Part shown: piece by piece, positions 48,531 through 58,550 of the stretch
Layout: every line of letters starts with the position of its first letter
How positions within the stretch are numbered: the stretch's first letter is position 1
Translations under genes and position numbers: made by a program
Notes under the pieces: generated by a model
Seen by the model: only the letters and a program-made list of their open reading frames with translations
Told to the model about the DNA's origin: nothing
The model's database searches: none
Assembly (NCBI RefSeq): GCF_020216065.1
Contig: NZ_JAIWNA010000001.1
Location: forward strand, 632,505-696,504
Reading direction: 5' to 3'
Length of the DNA stretch: 64,000 bases
Source of the DNA: Nocardia rosealba
GTDB taxonomy: Bacteria > Actinomycetota > Actinomycetes > Mycobacteriales > Mycobacteriaceae

Positions 48531-49327
48531 GTGCCGCTGATATCGGCCGCTGTCTGCCCGCACCCGCCCGCGCTCATCCCCGCAGTGGGAGGCGCTGCGG
48601 CCGCTGAACTGGATGGGTTACGTGCGGCGTGTATCGAGTCGGTCCGGCGGCTCAGGGTGCCCAAATTCGGCAACAAGACCGACGGTTGGGCTGTAGGTCG
48701 GTCCGAGGAGTTTCTTTCCGATCCAACTCTGCCCGGCCTCTTGGTGATTGTCGGGTGCGACGACACGACAACCGCATCCGATCCGGCCAACGCATTCGGC
48801 AGCCTTCGGCATCACGGCATCGCTTGGGACTGGGATATCGCTTGGTGCCGGGACGACTTGTCTTCGCGGCCCCTTCCGCTGTCCTTGTCGGTCGGGGTAT
48901 GGCTCGCCACGGCGCACGCCCCGCCCGGGTCTTCATCAAAAGAATTGCGTATCAATCGATTTCGTCTGACGCCTCACCGGGCGAGTGTGCGGCACTCGGA
49001 AAGGAACTGGCCGCACAGGAGGCCAATGTGACAATGCTCGTCGTCGGGGAGGCCGCGCCACGCGAACAGCCGACGACTCACACGGCAATCCGAGCAGCCG
49101 ACTACAACGACGCCCTCACAAGGGCCTTCGCCCAGGTGGATACCACCGCCCTCAGCCAACTGGATCCCGTGGAATCGCAGACGCTGAAGGCAACAGGGCG
49201 AGCAGCGTGGCAGGTTCTGGCCGGCGCCGCCGAAGGCCGAGAACTCGCAGGCCACGTACTATCCGATTCCGCTTCCCACGACCGAGGATTAGTCGTAGCC
49301 AGCTGGACAAGGGCGGCCGGAACTTAG
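48531..49327 (+). pseudogene. Frameshifted class III extradiol dioxygenase-like gene (LigB-like fold)
   Basis: Two overlapping frames together make one protein. The first (from a GTG at 48531 after AGGAG) carries ISAAVCPHPPALIPAVGGAA and RPLPLSLSVGVWL. The second continues with SISSDASPGECAALGKEL and ATGRAAWQVLAGAAEG, ending at 49327. This order is that of mycobacterial 'class III extradiol dioxygenase subunit B-like' proteins. The frames meet near an AAAA run at 48938-48941, consistent with loss of one base. Later motifs are also degraded, so I read it as a decaying gene; a sequencing error or frameshift programming is less likely. Confidence 0.6.
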
Positions 49328-49341
49328 AGAAAGTACTGCGA

Positions 49342-49890
49342 TCACGGAGTGTGGGGACGCTCCGGCATCGCGCATGCCAGGCCGTCTGCCATCCCGGTCG
49401 GCTGCACTCCGAGCCCTTGATTGAGGCGGGCCCGCTGGTTCTCCCACGCGATGGTCGCGGCGAGTTCGGTGAGCTGCGCTTTCGTCAGATGGGTGAGCAG
49501 GCCTGCCCGTAATTCGTCGATGTCCACCGCGGGCGTCACCGTCATCGCCTCCGCGAACGCGATCACCAACTTCTCCAACTCGCTGTAGGCATCACTCGTG
49601 CGATAGCGAGGCAGATCGGTGATCTGCCGCTCGCGCAACCCGCTCGTATGCGCCAGCGCCGACCCGATATCGAGACAGAACTGACAGGCCACCAGCCCCG
49701 CTGTCTTCAGCTCGGCGAGTTCTTTGAGCCGAGGATCGAGCTTGTTGCTGAACAACAACGCCGTCTCGTACCCCGCGGTCGCCACCCCGATCTGCGGTCG
49801 CCGCCCCAGCCATCCCACCAGATCCCCCCGATGCCGGCGAGCCCGCCGAACCACCGTGGCATACCCCCGAATCCGCCCGATCACCCGCAT
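49342..49890 (-). CDS. Carboxymuconolactone decarboxylase family protein (AhpD-like)
   Basis: The 182-residue helical protein has the CMD/AhpD-fold motif VACQFCLDIGSALAH, with a CxxC pair and conserved His, as in peroxidase-like AhpD proteins. A typical LAATIAWENQRARLN helix lies near the C-terminus. The ATG at 49890 with an AAGGGG site upstream is preferred over a GTG three codons earlier. It is convergent with the frameshifted dioxygenase gene. Likely a thiol-dependent peroxide or organic hydroperoxide enzyme, but not proven. Confidence 0.8.
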   Translation of the reverse strand: MRVIGRIRGYATVVRRARRHRGDLVGWLGRRPQIGVATAGYETALLFSNKLDPRLKELAELKTAGLVACQFCLDIGSALAHTSGLRERQITDLPRYRTSDAYSELEKLVIAFAEAMTVTPAVDIDELRAGLLTHLTKAQLTELAATIAWENQRARLNQGLGVQPTGMADGLACAMPERPHTP

Positions 49891-49984
49891 CGTCAACACC
49901 CCTTCGTGCCCGCGATTCGCCTACGCACGAAGCTACGCCGCGGACCCACCGAAACCCAGCGTGATCCCCAACACCCACCGGCGG

Positions 49985-50125
49985 GAACTTCCATCCCCCT
50001 CGATCAGCTCTTCAACCCTCAAATGCTGTCCGTACCGTTGCCGTCGTTGGACGAGCAGCGGCGAATCGGAGCCGAGGTGGCGGATGGTAAGCGCTCCGAG
50101 AACACATCGGCACAGTATTCGACAC
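49985..50125 (+). pseudogene. Remnant of a type I restriction specificity subunit (HsdS C-terminal motif)
   Basis: An open stretch encodes PLDQLFNPQMLSVPLPSLDEQRRIGAEVADG. The segment VPLPSLDEQRRIGAEV is the well-known C-terminal signature of HsdS target-recognition domains (PLPPLxEQRRI). No intact hsdS frame, HsdM or HsdR lies nearby, and the residual frame is only ~35 codons. This is probably a gene scar of a lost restriction system. Confidence 0.55.
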
Positions 50126-50165
50126 GTGTCAGCAGTACCGCGCGACTTATCGAGCCTGACTCGGG

Positions 50166-51185
50166 CTAGTCGTCGGCGGGCGCGAGGGATTCGGCTTCGG
50201 ATCGCAGGTCGGTGGCCTCGTCTGTGCGGCCCAATTCGGTGAGAGCGGCTGCTTGGGCTGTCAACGCGGAAGCGAGGTCGGTCTTCAGGCCCTTGCCGTA
50301 GGTCTGTAAGTCGACCACCAACTGTTTGGTCTTCGTCGTCGCGTGTGGCTTCGCGGCTTTCGCGACCAATACCGGATAGCGCTTGTCGAAACGGGCGAGC
50401 AGGCGCCGTCGTTCCGCGATCTCCTCGGCCCGCACCTCGACAGTTTCGGCTGAACGCCCGAGTTCACTGAGGTAGAAGGCTTGCTCGTACAGCGATTGGG
50501 CAAAGTTCTGCGACTTCGTCCGGCCCAGCGGCATGGCGACCATATGACGGCGCACGGCCGATGCCTCCGCCGCGTGTTCCAGCGCCGTGTCGGTGTTGCC
50601 GCTGATCCAGTGCCGCCGAGCCATCACGGCGTGATACTGCCCAAGCCGGTCGGCCAGCTCGAAACCGCCGATCGCGAACGGCGGCGGGCGAAGTCCGGCC
50701 GCGGGACCGGCGCTGTAGAGCGAGGACCACACGGGCGACAACCCCTCGTCCGGACGTTGTTTCGCCCGCGCGATCTCGTGATCGACCCGCACCAGCTCAG
50801 CGCCGTTCGTGAGCTGCCACCCGCCGAGCACCTCCGAGGCCACCGCCAGATACATCAATACGCCGAGCACCAGAGCGGAAACCACCGCCACCGGCCAGGT
50901 CCACACCGAAGGTGCCAGCTTCCACACCGCCATCGCCACCGCGTCGACTATCGCCAAGAGTACGAAAAACCAACCGGCAACCAGGATTACGCCGCGCGGC
51001 AGCACCGACAGCACCATCCAGACGACCCCGCGACCAGCACTGCTGAACCCGATACCCGGCAGCAATAGGAACAGCAGCCACAGCGATTGACCCGTCCACA
51101 ACCAGATCGGCACACCGATCGTCGCGCCGACGACGGCCCAGATGAAAGCTGCGCCCCACCCGCCGAATTCCTCCCCGTTTCCCAT
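50166..51185 (-). CDS. Membrane protein with C-terminal TPR-like helical repeats
   Basis: The 339-residue protein has four hydrophobic segments in the N-terminal ~125 residues (AAFIWAVVGATIGVPIWLW, SLWLLFLLLPGIGF and two more) and then a soluble region. The latter has helical pairs such as GQYHAVMARRHWISGNTDTALEHAAEA and ALTAQAAALTELGRTDEATDLRSEA, typical of tetratricopeptide repeats. I do not recognise a family function. The ATG at 51185 removes an improbable 27-residue extension. It lies near a restriction-gene scar and a YdeI paralogue, in an accessory region. Confidence 0.65.
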   Translation of the reverse strand: MGNGEEFGGWGAAFIWAVVGATIGVPIWLWTGQSLWLLFLLLPGIGFSSAGRGVVWMVLSVLPRGVILVAGWFFVLLAIVDAVAMAVWKLAPSVWTWPVAVVSALVLGVLMYLAVASEVLGGWQLTNGAELVRVDHEIARAKQRPDEGLSPVWSSLYSAGPAAGLRPPPFAIGGFELADRLGQYHAVMARRHWISGNTDTALEHAAEASAVRRHMVAMPLGRTKSQNFAQSLYEQAFYLSELGRSAETVEVRAEEIAERRRLLARFDKRYPVLVAKAAKPHATTKTKQLVVDLQTYGKGLKTDLASALTAQAAALTELGRTDEATDLRSEAESLAPADD

Positions 51186-51303
51186 ACTCCGATGTTCCCA
51201 GGATCTACCGACAGATAACCGCCCAACCAACAGGATTCGGTCGAGCGTTCTCCGAGAACACCACAAGGTCGCGTCGGCGGCGGACTACCGCACCGCCGAG
51301 CAA

Positions 51304-51570
51304 CTACGCCCCCGTCCGCTCGCGGTGCTTGCATCCCGGCCAGCAACACGGCCTCCGCTGGCCCTCGGCGAGCTCCTCCTGAGTTCGCCGTATCCGCCGC
51401 TCCCGAGTAGCGGCCTGCTTGGCATCCTCCACCCAGCAGATGAACTCGTTGCGCGCCAACGGCGTGATGTCCCGCCAAGCCGTCACCGCCACCGCGTTCC
51501 CGGCCAACGCCTCACGCAGGTCGGCTGGCAACTCGTGCACCACTCCACCCGGCACCGGTTGTTCGCTCAT
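51304..51570 (-). CDS. YdeI/OmpD-associated family small protein, copy 2
   Basis: The 88-residue protein is nearly the same as the product of 42596-42862: both contain VPGGVVHELPADLR, ITPLARNEFICWVEDAKQAA and RRPCCWPGC(Q/K)HRERTG. Bases upstream of the start also resemble each other. The two genes are 8.7 kb apart in the same orientation, indicating duplication. The function is unknown. Confidence 0.85.
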   Translation of the reverse strand: MSEQPVPGGVVHELPADLREALAGNAVAVTAWRDITPLARNEFICWVEDAKQAATRERRIRRTQEELAEGQRRPCCWPGCKHRERTGA

Positions 51571-51792
51571 ATGTCCACGGTGATTGCCCATCGCCCCGGC
51601 AGACGGCAGCGCGTCGAGCGGCTCAGGATCACGCACACCGGTCACCGTCATGGAACATCCGCCTCATGCCGAGTTCACGGTGCACCGATGAATTCCTGGC
51701 GGGTCCGCCGTCGATACCTCTGGATACACCCACGGCGGTGGGTCGGAAGAGCAGCGACCGGACAGTGATTCGGCGGGTAGGTCGGAGGCGCA

Positions 51793-53016
51793 GTGAGCGG
51801 TATCAGGGTGTTGGTGGCGGGGGCGAGCATTGCGGGGCCCGCGTTGGCGCACTGGTTGCACCGGTGGGGAGCCGTGGTGACCGTGGTGGAGCGGGCCGCC
51901 GAACTGCGCCCCGGTGGCCAGGCCGTGGACGCGCGTGGAGTGACCAAGGAAGTGATCCGGCGGATGGGGCTCGACCCGGCGGTCCGCGCGGCCTGCACTC
52001 AGACCATCGGCGCGCACACCGTGGACGCGGACGGGCACGTGCTGGAGACCTTCCGGGTGGACGACGACGGCGGCGACGGATTCATCGCGGAGATCGAGAT
52101 CCTGCGTGGTGACTTGTCGCAGGTGCTCTACGAGGACACCCGAGGCGATGTCGAATACATCTTCGGCGACCGGATCGCCGAGCTCTCCCAGGACGCGGAC
52201 GGGGTCGAGGTGGTCTTCGACAGCGGTAACCGGCGGCGTTTCGAGCTGGTGATCGGAGCCGACGGGCTGCATTCGGCGCTGCGCACCATGGTTTTCGGGC
52301 CGCACGAGCAGTTCGTCCGCCACCTCGGGCACGTACTGGCCTTCTTCAGCGTGCCTAACGAGTTCGGGCTCGACACATGGCTGATCGAGTACCAGGAGGC
52401 CGGGCGCTCGGCCGGGCTTCGGCCGATCCGGGATGCCACCCGGGCGATGGCCATGTTCTCCTTCCCTGCGGCTGACGTCGATGTCGACTATCGCGATATC
52501 GAGGCCCAGAAGCGGCTGCTGCGTGAGCGGATGGACGGCCACGGCTGGTTGACCCCGCGCATCCTCGCGCACCTGGACGACACCCCGGACTTCTATCTCG
52601 ACCAGGTCGCCCAGGTGGTGATGGAGCACTGGTCGCGTGGGCGGGTGGGGCTGCTCGGCGACGCGGCGTTCAGCTCCTCCCCGATGTCGGGCCAGGGCAC
52701 TGGGCTGGCACTGGTCGGCGCCTACGTGCTGGCAGGCGAACTCGCTGCCGCCGAATGGAATCCAGAGCTCGGTTTCGCCCGCTACGAGACGCGGATGCGC
52801 TCGTTCGTCGAGGCCAATCAGGAGATCGCCCGATTGAACGCCCGCAGCCGCGACCTCCCCGGGCCCGACGTCGAGCCTGCTCCCGATTTCACCGGAGAGT
52901 GGTTCGCCGAGCTGGTCGAGCGCGCGATCAACGGGGTCGAACTGCCCGACTACGCGGGGCTGCCGGACTCCGAAGTCCCGGCCGGACCGCCGACCGCCGC
53001 GTCGACCGAACCGTAG
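51793..53016 (+). CDS. FAD-dependent monooxygenase, TetX/PHBH-like (UbiH-type)
   Basis: The 407-residue protein is a single-component class A flavoprotein. The FAD Rossmann motif VAGASIAGPALAHWL is at the N-terminus, the DG motif GADGLHSALR lies near residue 155, and the LLGDAAFSSSPMSGQGTGLAL FAD-phosphate motif near residue 290. The C-terminus is typical of the TetX-like subgroup that hydroxylates aromatic or polyketide substrates. The GTG at 51793 is used. No partner gene suggests a substrate. Drug inactivation, as in Tet(X) and Rox proteins, is a possibility only. Confidence 0.85.
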   Translation: MSGIRVLVAGASIAGPALAHWLHRWGAVVTVVERAAELRPGGQAVDARGVTKEVIRRMGLDPAVRAACTQTIGAHTVDADGHVLETFRVDDDGGDGFIAEIEILRGDLSQVLYEDTRGDVEYIFGDRIAELSQDADGVEVVFDSGNRRRFELVIGADGLHSALRTMVFGPHEQFVRHLGHVLAFFSVPNEFGLDTWLIEYQEAGRSAGLRPIRDATRAMAMFSFPAADVDVDYRDIEAQKRLLRERMDGHGWLTPRILAHLDDTPDFYLDQVAQVVMEHWSRGRVGLLGDAAFSSSPMSGQGTGLALVGAYVLAGELAAAEWNPELGFARYETRMRSFVEANQEIARLNARSRDLPGPDVEPAPDFTGEWFAELVERAINGVELPDYAGLPDSEVPAGPPTAASTEP

Positions 53017-53041
53017 GAACGGCGAAACATCGACACCGAAG

Positions 53042-53115
53042 TGCCCCCACTGGGACTCGAACCCAGACTCGACGGATTTTAAGTCCGCTGCCTCTGCCAA
53101 TTGGGCTATAGGGGC
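53042..53115 (-). tRNA. tRNA-Leu (anticodon UAA), short variable arm
   Basis: The leftward 74-base gene has acceptor stem GCCCCTA/TGGGGGC, a D arm with AATTGGC, anticodon stem CGGA/TCCG around loop CTTAAAA (anticodon TAA), a short variable loop (~6 bases) and a TTCGAGT T-loop. CCA is not encoded. The anticodon assigns leucine. Most leucine tRNAs have a long variable arm; this one does not. The core motif GAATTTTGGC, also seen near tRNA-Gln, lies 38 bases upstream. Confidence 0.85.
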
Positions 53116-53232
53116 GTCCGCCGACAGCCTAGCGACTCGTACGGGTGTACCGGAATTTTGGCGGTAGACCCGGTCGGATCGGCGTGTCGCGGGGGAGCGC
53201 GCCGATCCGGGCCGGGGAGCTATCGTCGCTGG

Positions 53233-54729
<1,497 letters not shown>

Positions 54730-54779
54730 GTTGTTCTCCTTCTGCATGCGAACGTTGTGAGAAGAGTTACCCCGGCGGG

Positions 54780-56267
54780 TCAGTGCACACCCTGCATGTG
54801 CCGTTTGATCCACGGCGCGCAGGCCGCGACGACGAGTCCGGCCGCGATGGCGGCCGCACCGCTGACGCCGAAGTACACGCCTTCGCTGTCGGGGCTGTAA
54901 TAGCGGGCCAGCGTGCCCGCCATCGACGTGCCGATGCCGACCGAGAAGAAGTACAGCGCCATCATCTGGGAGCGGAACGCGGCGGGCGCGAGGTGTGTGG
55001 TCACCGCGAGGCCGATCGGGGACAGCAGCAGTTCCGAGACCGCGAAACCGCCGAGGATGGCGAACACGGCGAGCACGGGAACGGTTCTGCCCTCGAAGCC
55101 CGACAGCAGCGCGAACAACCAGAACGCGATACCCATGCCGATGACGCCGAGCGCGAACTTGATCGGTGTGCTCGGCGCCCGGTTGCCGAGTTTGGTCCAC
55201 AGCAGCGCGAACAGCGGCGAGAGCGCGATGATCCACACCGGTTCCACCGAGCCGATCCAGCTGGCCGGTGCCTCCCAGCCGAAGATGCGCCAGTCGATGC
55301 GCTCGTCGGAGTACACCGCGAGCATGGTGAACATCTGCTGGAACAGCGACCAGAACACCGCATTCGCCAGGAACAGCGGGATGAACGCCACCACCCGGGT
55401 GCGTTCGACCGGCTCCACCTTCGCGCTCGTGAGCATCACCGTGAAATAGGCGATGGACGCGATGACGATGATGCCGGTGGTGACATCGGAGAGATTGTCG
55501 AGGGTGATCCAGCCCGCCCAGATCGCCAGGCCCGCCACCACGGCGGCCACGGCGACCCCGGTCAGCACCGGCCGCAGTTCGGCGCGCGTCACCGGGTTGG
55601 GCACTTCACGCCCGTGCGTGCCGAGGTTGCGCCGGAAGATCACGTACTGGGTCAGGCCGAGCGCCATGCCGACCGCCGCCGCGCCGAAGCCGACGTGGAA
55701 TCCCCATTCGCGCTGCAGCAGACCCGTGAGCAGCGGACCGGTGAAGGCACCGATGTTGATGCCGAGATAGAAGAGGGTGAAGCCGCCGTCCACGCGCGCG
55801 TCCGAGGGCGCGTAGAGGGTGCCGAGCAGCGAGGAGGCGTTGGCCTTCAACGCGCCGCTGCCGAGTGCCACGAGCACCAAACCCACACCGACACCGGCCA
55901 ATCCGGGCAACACGGCCAGCGCGAGATGGCCCGCCATCACCACGACACCGCCGTAGAACACGGTGCGTTCCATGCCCAGCACCCGGTCGGCAATCCACCC
56001 GCCGAGGACCGTGGAGAGGTATACCAGTCCGCCGTAGGCGCCGACGATGCCGAGCGCCGTGCTCTGCGCGATCCCGAGTCCGCCGTCCGCGGCGGTGTAG
56101 TACAGGTAGTAGCCGAGGATCGTCAGCATGCCGTAGAAGGAGAAACGCTCCCACAGCTCGACGCCGAAGAGATTCGTCAGCCCGATCGGATGCCCGAACA
56201 GGGTACGTTCGGGCGCCGGATCGGCGGGCCCGGGCTGGTCGCCGAGCCGGGTGTGTTGCGTGGACAT
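54780..56267 (-). CDS. POT/PTR family peptide:proton symporter
   Basis: The 495-residue protein has about 14 membrane segments. The POT signature is present: ELWERFSFYGMLTILGYYLYY near residue 37 contains the ExxERFxYY motif, followed by GGWIADRVLGMERTVFYGG and FTLFYLGINIGAFTGPLLTG. It should import di- and tripeptides with protons. The ATG at 56267 is used; longer frames have no similarity. It is upstream of the amino acid permease gene, so the two may form a nutrient uptake operon. Confidence 0.9.
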   Translation of the reverse strand: MSTQHTRLGDQPGPADPAPERTLFGHPIGLTNLFGVELWERFSFYGMLTILGYYLYYTAADGGLGIAQSTALGIVGAYGGLVYLSTVLGGWIADRVLGMERTVFYGGVVVMAGHLALAVLPGLAGVGVGLVLVALGSGALKANASSLLGTLYAPSDARVDGGFTLFYLGINIGAFTGPLLTGLLQREWGFHVGFGAAAVGMALGLTQYVIFRRNLGTHGREVPNPVTRAELRPVLTGVAVAAVVAGLAIWAGWITLDNLSDVTTGIIVIASIAYFTVMLTSAKVEPVERTRVVAFIPLFLANAVFWSLFQQMFTMLAVYSDERIDWRIFGWEAPASWIGSVEPVWIIALSPLFALLWTKLGNRAPSTPIKFALGVIGMGIAFWLFALLSGFEGRTVPVLAVFAILGGFAVSELLLSPIGLAVTTHLAPAAFRSQMMALYFFSVGIGTSMAGTLARYYSPDSEGVYFGVSGAAAIAAGLVVAACAPWIKRHMQGVH

Positions 56268-56391
56268 AGAGGAACGATCCCACGTCGAAACGATGTACAG
56301 CAATTTTCCCGCATCTGTCATCCTTCGGCGTGCCGCAGGCCGGGGCCCGCGTCGCCGCGCCGACCGGGCGGGCGGGAATTACGCTGGTCTG

Positions 56392-56832
56392 GTGCTGACT
56401 GCCCAGGTGACCGTGCCGGTGGCGTGCGAGGTCGCGTTCGCGACGCTGTCCGACGGCTGGCTGTACGCCAGCTGGGTGGTCGGTGCCTCGCACATCCGCG
56501 AAGTGGACCCCGAGTGGCCCGCCGTCGGCAGCCGTATCCACTACCGCTTCGGGCTGTGGCCGGTGCTCATCGGTGACACCACCGAGGTGCGCACGGTCGA
56601 ACCGCCGCACCGGCTGGAATTGGAGGCGCGGCTGTGGTCTATCGGGTCGGCCTGGATCCGGATCACCCTCGCCGAGGCCGAGCCGGGGCGCACGACGATC
56701 CGGATGACCGAACGCGCCGCGCGCGGCCCGGCCAGCCTGATCCCGGGACTGGCCCAGGACGTGGCCTTCGCCGCGCGTAATCAGGAATCTCTGGAACGGT
56801 TGGCAGCCCTGATCCGCGCGCGAGCACGGTAG
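56392..56832 (+). CDS. SRPBCC family protein
   Basis: The 146-residue protein has a START/Bet v1-like helix-grip fold: VTVPVACEVAFATLSDGWLYASWVVGA at the start and a C-terminal long helix (NQESLERLAALIRARAR). It is the polyketide-cyclase/dehydrase-like type. It may bind a hydrophobic ligand. The start is a GTG at 56392. No neighbouring gene suggests a pathway. Confidence 0.75.
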   Translation: MLTAQVTVPVACEVAFATLSDGWLYASWVVGASHIREVDPEWPAVGSRIHYRFGLWPVLIGDTTEVRTVEPPHRLELEARLWSIGSAWIRITLAEAEPGRTTIRMTERAARGPASLIPGLAQDVAFAARNQESLERLAALIRARAR

Positions 56833-56850
56833 CTCGCGCGCGGATTCCGG

Positions 56851-57060
56851 CTAGCTGGGTTGCGGGAGTTCGCAGTCGTCGACCTTCGGGTTGACGCCCA
56901 TGTAGTTGAGCGGGCCCGCGATCATGGTGATCGCGATGGTGCCCAACGAAGCGCAGTTCTGGTCGCGCTCGGTGTAGTAGCCGCGTTGACCTGCGGCAAG
57001 GACACCGATCAGTAACCAGACCAGCACAACGATCGAAGCGATGCGCGGTGTATTCGTCAT
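56851..57060 (-). CDS. Small membrane protein, unknown function
   Basis: The 69-residue protein has two hydrophobic segments (IASIVVLVWLLIGVLAAG and LGTIAITMIAGPLNYMG) separated by YYTERDQNCAS. A second Cys lies near the end (VDDCELPQPS). I recognise no family. Its ATG is preceded by a GGAAAGGAC ribosome binding site. It lies 29 bases downstream of a DUF6131-like gene on the same strand. Confidence 0.65.
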   Translation of the reverse strand: MTNTPRIASIVVLVWLLIGVLAAGQRGYYTERDQNCASLGTIAITMIAGPLNYMGVNPKVDDCELPQPS

Positions 57061-57089
57061 GACGTGTCCTTTCCGATGGCAGGCCCAGC

Positions 57090-57245
57090 TCAGTAGTAGT
57101 GCCTGCGACCGGCGACCGGACGCCCGATGCTGCCCGCGATGAGTAGCGCGAGGCCGATGACGAGCACGATCACACCAACGGTGTTGAGAATCGGGATGCC
57201 GAAGACGAGGCCGGCGATGAGAAGAATTGCACCGAGAAGAATCAT
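57090..57245 (-). CDS. DUF6131-like hydrophobic small protein
   Basis: The 51-residue protein is almost entirely two hydrophobic stretches with Gly and Ile runs, ending GRPVAGRRHYY. This GRR(H)YY tail and the spacing match DUF6131-type proteins of actinobacteria (recalled). The ATG at 57245 starts the similarity; a longer frame to 57281 is not needed. Function unknown; probably a small membrane peptide. Confidence 0.7.
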   Translation of the reverse strand: MILLGAILLIAGLVFGIPILNTVGVIVLVIGLALLIAGSIGRPVAGRRHYY

Positions 57246-57420
57246 GTGAAGCTCACCTGTTCGGGTAACGATCGGACGCACCGGGTGGCGCGTCTCGTGG
57301 GGCGTATGCCCGGTTCGGTGAAGAGGAAACAGCTTCGGTTGCCCCGGAACGGATTCGCAGCGCGATCGGTGCCGTTCCGAGTGCGGCGCGTCACCTCTCC
57401 GAGATGACGCGCCGCGTGAA

Positions 57421-57693
57421 TCAGCCTGCGGAGCCCGGCATTACGGCCGAACCCGAGGGCGGGGGCGGAGTGGGCGCGCTCGAGCCGAAGTCGGCGTCGA
57501 CCGAACCGGTCGGCAGACCGATGTCGACCGAGCCCGCGCTGCCGGTGGGCGGGCCGATCACCACCGAGCCGGACGGGAGCAGATCCCAATCGGCGCTGCC
57601 GACGGCGTTGGCGGTGCCGCCCGCGGTGAGCAAGGCGGTGGCGGCCAGCGCGGTCAGCACGCCCGCGCGGGTGAGGGTGGGGGACAGGGACAC
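57421..57693 (-). CDS. Small secreted protein with Gly/Ser/Pro repeats
   Basis: The 90-residue protein has a signal peptide (LTALAATALLTAGGTANA, cleavage near residue 30), followed by a Gly/Ser-rich mature part with short repeats such as GSVVIGPPTGS and GSVDIGLPTGS. The GTG at 57693 has GGAGG 8 bases upstream. No cysteines. No known family; it may be cell-wall associated. Confidence 0.6.
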   Translation of the reverse strand: MSLSPTLTRAGVLTALAATALLTAGGTANAVGSADWDLLPSGSVVIGPPTGSAGSVDIGLPTGSVDADFGSSAPTPPPPSGSAVMPGSAG

Positions 57694-57754
57694 GGTGATA
57701 CCTCCGAGCACTTCACTGTGATAGCGCCCATACGGTATCTGAAATACGAGTGTT

Positions 57755-58480
57755 TCAGGAGCTTCTTCCGACTTCCATCTGCACCCGGTACCGATCGGAG
57801 CGATACCAGCTGTGGGTGTGCTCGATCGGCACGTCGGCGCTGAACGACACCCGGTCGAAATGCAGAACGGGTGCGCCCTTGCGGACGCCGAGCAGCGCGG
57901 CGATCCCCGTGTCGGCGGCTTGCGCGTCGACCGTCTGCTCGGCGCGTTCGATCGGCCTGTTGTAGCGGTCGGCGGCCAGGCGATACAGCGAGCCGGTGAG
58001 ATCGTGAGCGATGAGATCGGGCACGAGCTCCGGGTTGAACCACGCGTCGTCGACGCTCACCGCGTCGTCGTCGGCCAGGCGCAACCGGCGCACGTGGTAG
58101 GCGCGCGCGCCCTGTGGCAGCCGTAGCGCACGGGCTGTCGGCTCGGGCGCGGTGGCCTCCTCGGCGACCAGCACCAGGGTGCTCGGCTGATGGCCGAGGG
58201 CGCGCATCTCCTCGGTGAAAGAGGCCAGATGCAACCGCGACTGCACCGGCCGGTGGGCGACGAAGGTGCCCTTGCCGCGGACCCGGACCAGATAGCCTTC
58301 GTTCACCAGCTGACCGACCGCCTCGCGCACGGTGATCCGGCTGACGCCGTAGTCCTGCATCAGGTTTCGCTCGCTGGTGAGCAGATCGCCGGGCTGGAGT
58401 TCGCGCGTGCATTTCTGCAGCAGGATCGCGCGCAACTGTTCATGCTTGGGCACTGCGCTGTCTCGCAGCGGTGCTGGCAT
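57755..58480 (-). CDS. GntR/HutC family transcriptional regulator with UTRA domain
   Basis: The 241-residue protein has an N-terminal winged helix (HEQLRAILLQKC, LLTSERNLMQDYGVSRITVREAVGQLVNEGYLVRVRGKGTFVA) and a C-terminal UTRA ligand domain (SFTEEMRALGHQPSTLVLVAEEATAP through RYRVQMEVGRSS). HutC-type regulators respond to sugar phosphates, amino sugars or urocanate. No substrate operon is next to it. A DasR-like site lies about 30 bases upstream of its start and might mediate autoregulation. Confidence 0.88.
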   Translation of the reverse strand: MPAPLRDSAVPKHEQLRAILLQKCTRELQPGDLLTSERNLMQDYGVSRITVREAVGQLVNEGYLVRVRGKGTFVAHRPVQSRLHLASFTEEMRALGHQPSTLVLVAEEATAPEPTARALRLPQGARAYHVRRLRLADDDAVSVDDAWFNPELVPDLIAHDLTGSLYRLAADRYNRPIERAEQTVDAQAADTGIAALLGVRKGAPVLHFDRVSFSADVPIEHTHSWYRSDRYRVQMEVGRSS

Positions 58481-58511
58481 GGGGCTGGCTCCTCTCGACG
58501 AACCGGTCCCT

Positions 58512-58527
58512 ACTGGTCCTGTCCGGT
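58512..58527 (-). promoter_or_regulatory. Possible GntR/DasR-type operator
   Basis: ACTGGTCCTGTCCGGT agrees with 12 of 16 positions of the DasR-responsive element ACTGGTCTAGACCAGT. It lies 32 bases upstream of the GntR-family gene start, which suits autorepression. The match is imperfect and not demonstrated. Confidence 0.35.
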
Positions 58528-58550
58528 CGTTGTCGAGGATACGCCAGCCG

